Origin: a virus
DNA length: 64,000 nt
Reading direction: 5' to 3' (one strand)
Virus record (IMG/VR): IMGVR_UViG_3300030616_000506
Location: 1-64,000 of that record
Positions 59,937 to 64,000 of this stretch are shown here, one piece after another. Numbering within the stretch: position 1 is the stretch's first letter; each line of letters opens with the position of its first letter. The notes beneath the pieces were generated by a model, which worked only from the letters and a program-made list of their open reading frames with translations, did not search any database and had not been told where the DNA came from. The translations under genes and the position numbers were made by a program.

Positions 59937-60889
59937 TCTACCTCATCTAACAGTTTTCTTATATACTTCTTATCTCCCTTAAAGAACATATCTTCTTTAT
60001 ATCCACCATTATCTATATCTCTTTCTATAACTAATAAGTCATCTATTTCCTTTATAGCTGATATTTCATCATCATATAGAATTTCTTCATATATTTTTTC
60101 ACCTGGTCTTATACCTATTCTCTCTATCTTAACGGTCTTATCTTTAGAATATTTATCTATAAGAGCATCAATTATATCTCCAGTTTTGATGATGGGCATT
60201 CTCTTTAGGAATATCTCATCTCCTTTAGATAAATATAATCCCTTAATAACTATCTCTGCAGCCTGGACTGGTTTTAAATAGAATCTGGTCATCTTTAGAT
60301 CTGTTATAGTTATAGGTTCTCTCTCTTGTATTTGTTCCTTAACTATAGGAACTACGGATCTATTGGAGAATAAGACATTACCGAATCTAGTTACTGAGAA
60401 TATTGTATTCTTATATTTCTTGCTAGCTAATCTAGTTAGATATTCTCCTATTAGTTTAGTCATTCCATAATAACTAATAGGATTTACAGCTTTATCTGAA
60501 CTTAGATATATAAATTTCTTAATATCATATTTACCACTACATTTTATAACATTTTTTGTTCCATTTATATTAGTATCATATACCATATCTCTAAATTCTT
60601 CTGCTTCTGGAACAAATTTATATGCAGCAGCATGTATTACATAATCTACATTATAAAATAAATCATCTAACTCATTTAAATTTCTAATATCTACATGTTC
60701 TAAATTAAATTTAGACCAGTTATCATAGAAATCTTCTTTAAATTCCAATAATTCACCTATATCATTGGATATTATTTTGATTAATTTTATGTCATACTTT
60801 AATAAATTTCTACATATTTCTTTACCTATAGATCCACTTCCACCTGTTATTAGAATGATTTTGTTTTTATAAAAATCTTCTATTTCCAT
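59933..60889 (-). CDS. UDP-GlcNAc 4,6-dehydratase-like (CapD/PseB)
   Basis: The protein has 318 residues. IILITGGSGSIGKEICRNLL is the NAD-binding loop, HAAAYKFVPEAEEF matches the family's AAxKHVP-like signature, and YLSSDKAVNPISYYGMTKLI has the catalytic SDK and Tyr-x-x-x-Lys. RFGNVLFSNRSVVPIVKEQI and GIRPGEKIYEEIL complete the soluble PseB/FnlA-type enzyme. It dehydrates UDP-N-acetylglucosamine to a 4-keto-6-deoxy sugar, which the DegT aminotransferase at the right end could aminate. It is soluble, without the membrane part of CapD. Confidence 0.88.
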   Translation of the reverse strand: MEIEDFYKNKIILITGGSGSIGKEICRNLLKYDIKLIKIISNDIGELLEFKEDFYDNWSKFNLEHVDIRNLNELDDLFYNVDYVIHAAAYKFVPEAEEFRDMVYDTNINGTKNVIKCSGKYDIKKFIYLSSDKAVNPISYYGMTKLIGEYLTRLASKKYKNTIFSVTRFGNVLFSNRSVVPIVKEQIQEREPITITDLKMTRFYLKPVQAAEIVIKGLYLSKGDEIFLKRMPIIKTGDIIDALIDKYSKDKTVKIERIGIRPGEKIYEEILYDDEISAIKEIDDLLVIERDIDNGGYKEDMFFKGDKKYIRKLLDEVE

Positions 60890-61917
60890 TTTAAATCTTT
60901 AATATTATACATTGGTACATCCATAAACTTATTCCAATTAGGATCCAATTCTCCTTTGTTGTGATTATGCCACATCTTATATCTTCTAAGTTGAATTTTA
61001 GAGGGTTTCCAAGAATTAGCTCTTATATGTTTAACTCTAAATATATTTCTCATCATAATATCATCTCTAATTTGTGGTTTAGGAGCAGGATCATCTATTT
61101 CATATATATAATTTTGTGATGCAACTCTTTTGTATTTACTTATCATGGCTAATCTATTACCAGCATCCATATCAATACCGGCTAGGGCTCCATCGTATAA
61201 CTCATCATATCCATTAATTTCTAACATTTCTTCCATTGATACTGTAGCTGAACATGTCCAAAACATATTCATTGGTATCACTGGGTGTATTTCATCAGTA
61301 AATGTTAAAGGCTTATGTTCTCCTCTCCATCCATCCTTTATGAATTCTACCTTTCTAGGGCCTAATTTCTGTTCCTTTTCATAATTATACTTGTCCTTAT
61401 CGTATTTAATACACCTAAAGGATCTTCCCGTCATATATTTACCTTCTTTCCATAGGTTCCATATCTCCTCTAGTATATATTTATTGAATATGATTAAATC
61501 ATCTATATGCCATATAAGTTCTCCATCTGCATTAATAACTCCAGTATTCTTATTATTTGCTACTGTTTGATATTGTGGACCTAATTTATGCCATATAGAA
61601 GGTTTTTCCTTAACTAGCTTTATTGGAAAATTACATTCCTTCTGATATTCTCTTACGAGTTCTTCTGCATCTTCTGGATATCTATGGCTGATGATCAATT
61701 CAAAATCCTTAAATGTTTGGCTCTCCAAACAATTAAGGGTAGGCTCCAGTATATGTTTAGCATTGAACAAATTCCATCCAGCTAATTCTATAAATTCATC
61801 TGTGAATATTGAGTTATAATCATCAGTTTCTTCTAAACCTTTCTGTATTTCATTCATTTTATGTATAACATTTTTATTTAATCTGTTTGTAGTTAGTATA
61901 ACACTAATTTTATGCAT
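60880..61917 (-). CDS. glycosyltransferase-like protein (345 aa)
   Basis: The start ISVILTTNRLNKNVIHKMNE and the later FKDFELIISHRYPEDAEELV, NADGELIWHIDDLIIFNKY suggest a GT2 glycosyltransferase, with His-Ile-Asp-Asp as the metal-binding acidic pair. A long insert follows residue 22. The C-terminal third (MFWTCSATVSMEEMLEINGY, GALAGIDMDAGNRL) has the typical acceptor loop with Asp-x-Asp. It overlaps both neighbours. It is probably the second sugar-transfer step in the operon. Confidence 0.75.
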   Translation of the reverse strand: MHKISVILTTNRLNKNVIHKMNEIQKGLEETDDYNSIFTDEFIELAGWNLFNAKHILEPTLNCLESQTFKDFELIISHRYPEDAEELVREYQKECNFPIKLVKEKPSIWHKLGPQYQTVANNKNTGVINADGELIWHIDDLIIFNKYILEEIWNLWKEGKYMTGRSFRCIKYDKDKYNYEKEQKLGPRKVEFIKDGWRGEHKPLTFTDEIHPVIPMNMFWTCSATVSMEEMLEINGYDELYDGALAGIDMDAGNRLAMISKYKRVASQNYIYEIDDPAPKPQIRDDIMMRNIFRVKHIRANSWKPSKIQLRRYKMWHNHNKGELDPNWNKFMDVPMYNIKDLKWK

Positions 61918-63295
61918 ATAATCCTTCCTTAAGTTGTTTGTAATTATTATAAATTTTATCCTTATATTTACTATACTCTTCAGATACTTCTATGATTTCC
62001 TTTATTCCATCATCTATACTATACTTATACCTTATACCTAACTCTTTCATTAATTTAAGAGAATTTATTATATAGTCTCTCTTATCTAACATATCTTCTT
62101 TTGTTCTTATATCACAATCTGGTATAATGCTCTTTATCTTTTCACCTATTGTACGGATATCTTCACTCTCTGAAGATATATTGTAGGTTTTACCCTTAAT
62201 CACATTTATTGGAGCTTCTATACACTTCTTATATATAAGAGCTGCATCCTTTACATGACAGAATCCTCTATATTGATTTCCTCCATATATAGTTATCTCC
62301 TTATCTATACAACCCTTTATTGATAGAAGATTGATAACCAAATCAAATCTCATCCTATCTGATAAGCCATATAAAGTGCCCATCCTTAATATTATTGGTG
62401 AGAAGTTTTCATCTGATAACTCCAATATCCCCTTTTCTGATTCTAGTTTCATTCTTGCATAAAGAGATACTGGATTTAACTCAGATTTCTCATCTAATAA
62501 ACGGTTGTGCTTACTTGCTCCATATACACTACAGGTTGATGCAAATATAAATCTATTTATTTGACTATACTTACAAATCTCTGCAATCATCTTTGATGCT
62601 AAGTAGTTAATCTCTATTGTTTCTTCTGGATTTAAAGAGGATGCTTCATCTCCAACTATAGCTGCTAGATGAATAACAGCATCCACACTCTTGGTAGCTT
62701 CTATCAAATCCTTTAGGTTTCTTATGTCTCCCAATATAAATTTAAAGTTCGGATTGTTCTCTATTTTCTCTATACCTGATCTACCATAAGTTAGGTTATC
62801 CAAAACCTTAACCTTATAACCTGCATCCAATAATATCTTAGAAAGAACTGACCCTAAGTATCCTGCTCCACCTATTATTAAAATATTTTTTATTATATTA
62901 TTTTCCTTATACCCATCCTCTAATTTTCCTTGATAACCCTTTTCTGATATGAATATTACATCAATTATCTTATCTTCCTCATCTATTATAGGTATAGCTA
63001 AAACTCCTCTCTCAGGTAATTTCTTCCTTACATTTTTCTTGTTTAATATATTCTCTATAGTTAATTTATTCCATCCCCTTCTTAGGAATATAGGTTTCTT
63101 ATTTATGATATCAACTATATTATCTTCAACTGTGTGACCTTTTAGAATAGCACTCCTAATATCTCCATCTGTCACAGATCCAATCAATTTATTGTTTTCA
63201 GTTATAAATAATATACCATAACCCATTATATCTAACTTCTTCATTATACCCTTTAGGTTGTTTGATTTGTCTGCTATTATAGAATTCAATTTCAT
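61910..63295 (-). CDS. CBS-pair domain fused to SDR epimerase
   Basis: The protein has 461 residues. Residues 1-125 are two CBS repeats (YGILFITENNKLIGSVTDGD, then VLAIPIIDEEDKIIDVIFIS). Residues 133-450 are an extended SDR (ILIIGGAGYLGSVLSKILLD, VIHLAAIVGDEASSLNPEET, FASTCSVYGASKHNRLLDE, LYARMKLESEKGI). CBS pairs bind adenosyl nucleotides and regulate partner enzymes; they occur beside sugar nucleotidyltransferases in glycan clusters. Fusion to an epimerase is unusual and may place nucleotide-sugar flow under energy control. It overlaps both neighbours. Confidence 0.8.
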   Translation of the reverse strand: MKLNSIIADKSNNLKGIMKKLDIMGYGILFITENNKLIGSVTDGDIRSAILKGHTVEDNIVDIINKKPIFLRRGWNKLTIENILNKKNVRKKLPERGVLAIPIIDEEDKIIDVIFISEKGYQGKLEDGYKENNIIKNILIIGGAGYLGSVLSKILLDAGYKVKVLDNLTYGRSGIEKIENNPNFKFILGDIRNLKDLIEATKSVDAVIHLAAIVGDEASSLNPEETIEINYLASKMIAEICKYSQINRFIFASTCSVYGASKHNRLLDEKSELNPVSLYARMKLESEKGILELSDENFSPIILRMGTLYGLSDRMRFDLVINLLSIKGCIDKEITIYGGNQYRGFCHVKDAALIYKKCIEAPINVIKGKTYNISSESEDIRTIGEKIKSIIPDCDIRTKEDMLDKRDYIINSLKLMKELGIRYKYSIDDGIKEIIEVSEEYSKYKDKIYNNYKQLKEGLYA

Positions 63296-64000
63296 TTATA
63301 ATATTCCTTTATTTTATCTGCTACATAATCTACTTCTTTAAATGTTAGGGATGGATATAAAGGTATATTTAATATCCTTTTAGAGATTTTTTCTGTTACT
63401 GGAAGTTTAATCCTTTTATCATAATATAGTGGAGTCAAATGTACAGGTGGATCAAAATAAGGTTTTGTTGATATTCCATTATCTAATAAATATTTCATTA
63501 GATTATCTCTATCATTCACTTCTATTGGCATCATTTGAAAGACATGATGAAAATATGGATTTATTGGAGGTCTATTAATGTTTATATATCTATGTAATTT
63601 ATGGATGTATCTTTCAGCTAACTTTCTTCTTTTATTAGAATATATGTAAATATCCTTAAGTTGAGAAATAGCCAAAGCTGCACATATGGTTGGCATTCTA
63701 AAGTTATATCCTAGATATATATATTCATCATCTTTTCTTCCATGTGACCTTATTAATTTTAATTTTTCATATATCTTATCATCATCTAATACTAGTAATC
63801 CTCCCTCTCCTGAAGTTATTACTTTAGTCTGACATAGACTATACATTCCACAATTTCCGAAGGAACCAGTATGGTCTCCATATATTCTAGCACCCATGGA
63901 TTCTGCTGCATCTTCAAAGAATAATAACTTATGATCTTCTGCTAAATCTTTTAGAGCCTTTGTATAATATGCTGGACAACCTGCATAGTGAACTACAGTT
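63292..64000 (-). CDS. DegT/DnrJ sugar aminotransferase (partial)
   Basis: The reading frame is open to the window edge, so the start lies beyond base 64000; the frame read back from the edge gives VVHYAGCPAYYTKALKDLA and FFEDAAESMGARIYG. The EDAAES block and the SLCQTKVITSGEGGLLV block with the PLP-binding Lys are typical of DegT/DnrJ/EryC1 enzymes. The C-terminus (YFHHVFQMMPIEV, ISTKPYFDPPVHLTPLYY) completes the fold. It aminates a 4-keto sugar made by the dehydratase in the same operon. It is the first gene seen of the minus-strand operon. Confidence 0.9.
   Translation of the reverse strand, partial: TVVHYAGCPAYYTKALKDLAEDHKLLFFEDAAESMGARIYGDHTGSFGNCGMYSLCQTKVITSGEGGLLVLDDDKIYEKLKLIRSHGRKDDEYIYLGYNFRMPTICAALAISQLKDIYIYSNKRRKLAERYIHKLHRYININRPPINPYFHHVFQMMPIEVNDRDNLMKYLLDNGISTKPYFDPPVHLTPLYYDKRIKLPVTEKISKRILNIPLYPSLTFKEVDYVADKIKEYYK

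Noticed and set aside
1-64000. CRISPR array
   Set aside because: No regularly spaced direct repeats; all repeats seen are coding repeats in fibres or gene duplications.
1-64000. A bacterial (for example clostridial) phage origin
   Set aside because: Codon use alone would allow it, but the Alba gene and GGTGA-type ribosome-binding sites point to an archaeal host; not fully excluded.

Overview
The window is one contiguous part of a tailed double-stranded DNA virus (Caudoviricetes) with an AT-rich genome. The host is most likely an archaeon. The main evidence is a small gene at 3831-4109 whose protein reads as an Alba-type nucleic-acid-binding protein, a family typical of archaea. Ribosome-binding sites of the GGTGAT type, dominant ATA (Ile) and AGA/AGG (Arg) codons, and many genes with no visible ribosome-binding site fit this but do not prove it. 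I cannot place the host more precisely. No tRNA, CRISPR array, integrase or replication gene is visible here. Layout, plus strand (1-48.8 kb): packaging and head genes come first. These are a small-terminase candidate, a two-TM holin-like protein, a large terminase interrupted by an intein, Alba, portal, two protease-like proteins (the second fused to an acidic scaffold-like region), a capsid decoration protein and an HK97-like major capsid protein. Connector and tail genes follow: head-tail adaptors, a gp10-like protein, a tail terminator, four tail-tube paralogues arranged as a duplicated two-gene unit, and a tail assembly chaperone with a probable +1 programmed frameshift. Next are a 3344-residue repetitive fibre, a 2057-residue tape measure, a tail hub, and a long run of fibre and adhesin genes. 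Free-standing HNH endonuclease genes, a PAS-domain protein, a lipoate-ligase-like protein and a two-piece EamA transporter are scattered among them. Layout, minus strand (49.0-64.0 kb, running off the right edge): a compact convergent operon of about 19 mostly overlapping genes for surface-glycan chemistry. It holds a DegT aminotransferase (cut by the window edge), SDR epimerases and dehydratases, two glycosyltransferases, a B12-type radical SAM enzyme, an acetyltransferase, a sulfotransferase, methyltransferases, a GHMP sugar kinase and a short nucleotide-sugar dehydrogenase. Embedded in it is a complete-looking phosphonate pathway: PEP mutase fused to a cytidylyltransferase, phosphonopyruvate decarboxylase split into two subunits, and a short iron-type alcohol dehydrogenase. 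The predicted route is phosphoenolpyruvate to phosphonopyruvate to phosphonoacetaldehyde to 2-hydroxyethylphosphonate and then its CMP-activated form. An adjacent alkaline-phosphatase-superfamily protein could transfer the phosphonate group to a glycan. A virus that carries its own C-P bond-forming pathway, probably to decorate virion or host-surface glycans, is the most striking feature of the window. The two operons converge on a short, relatively GC-rich, hairpin-containing gap at about 48.83-49.00 kb.
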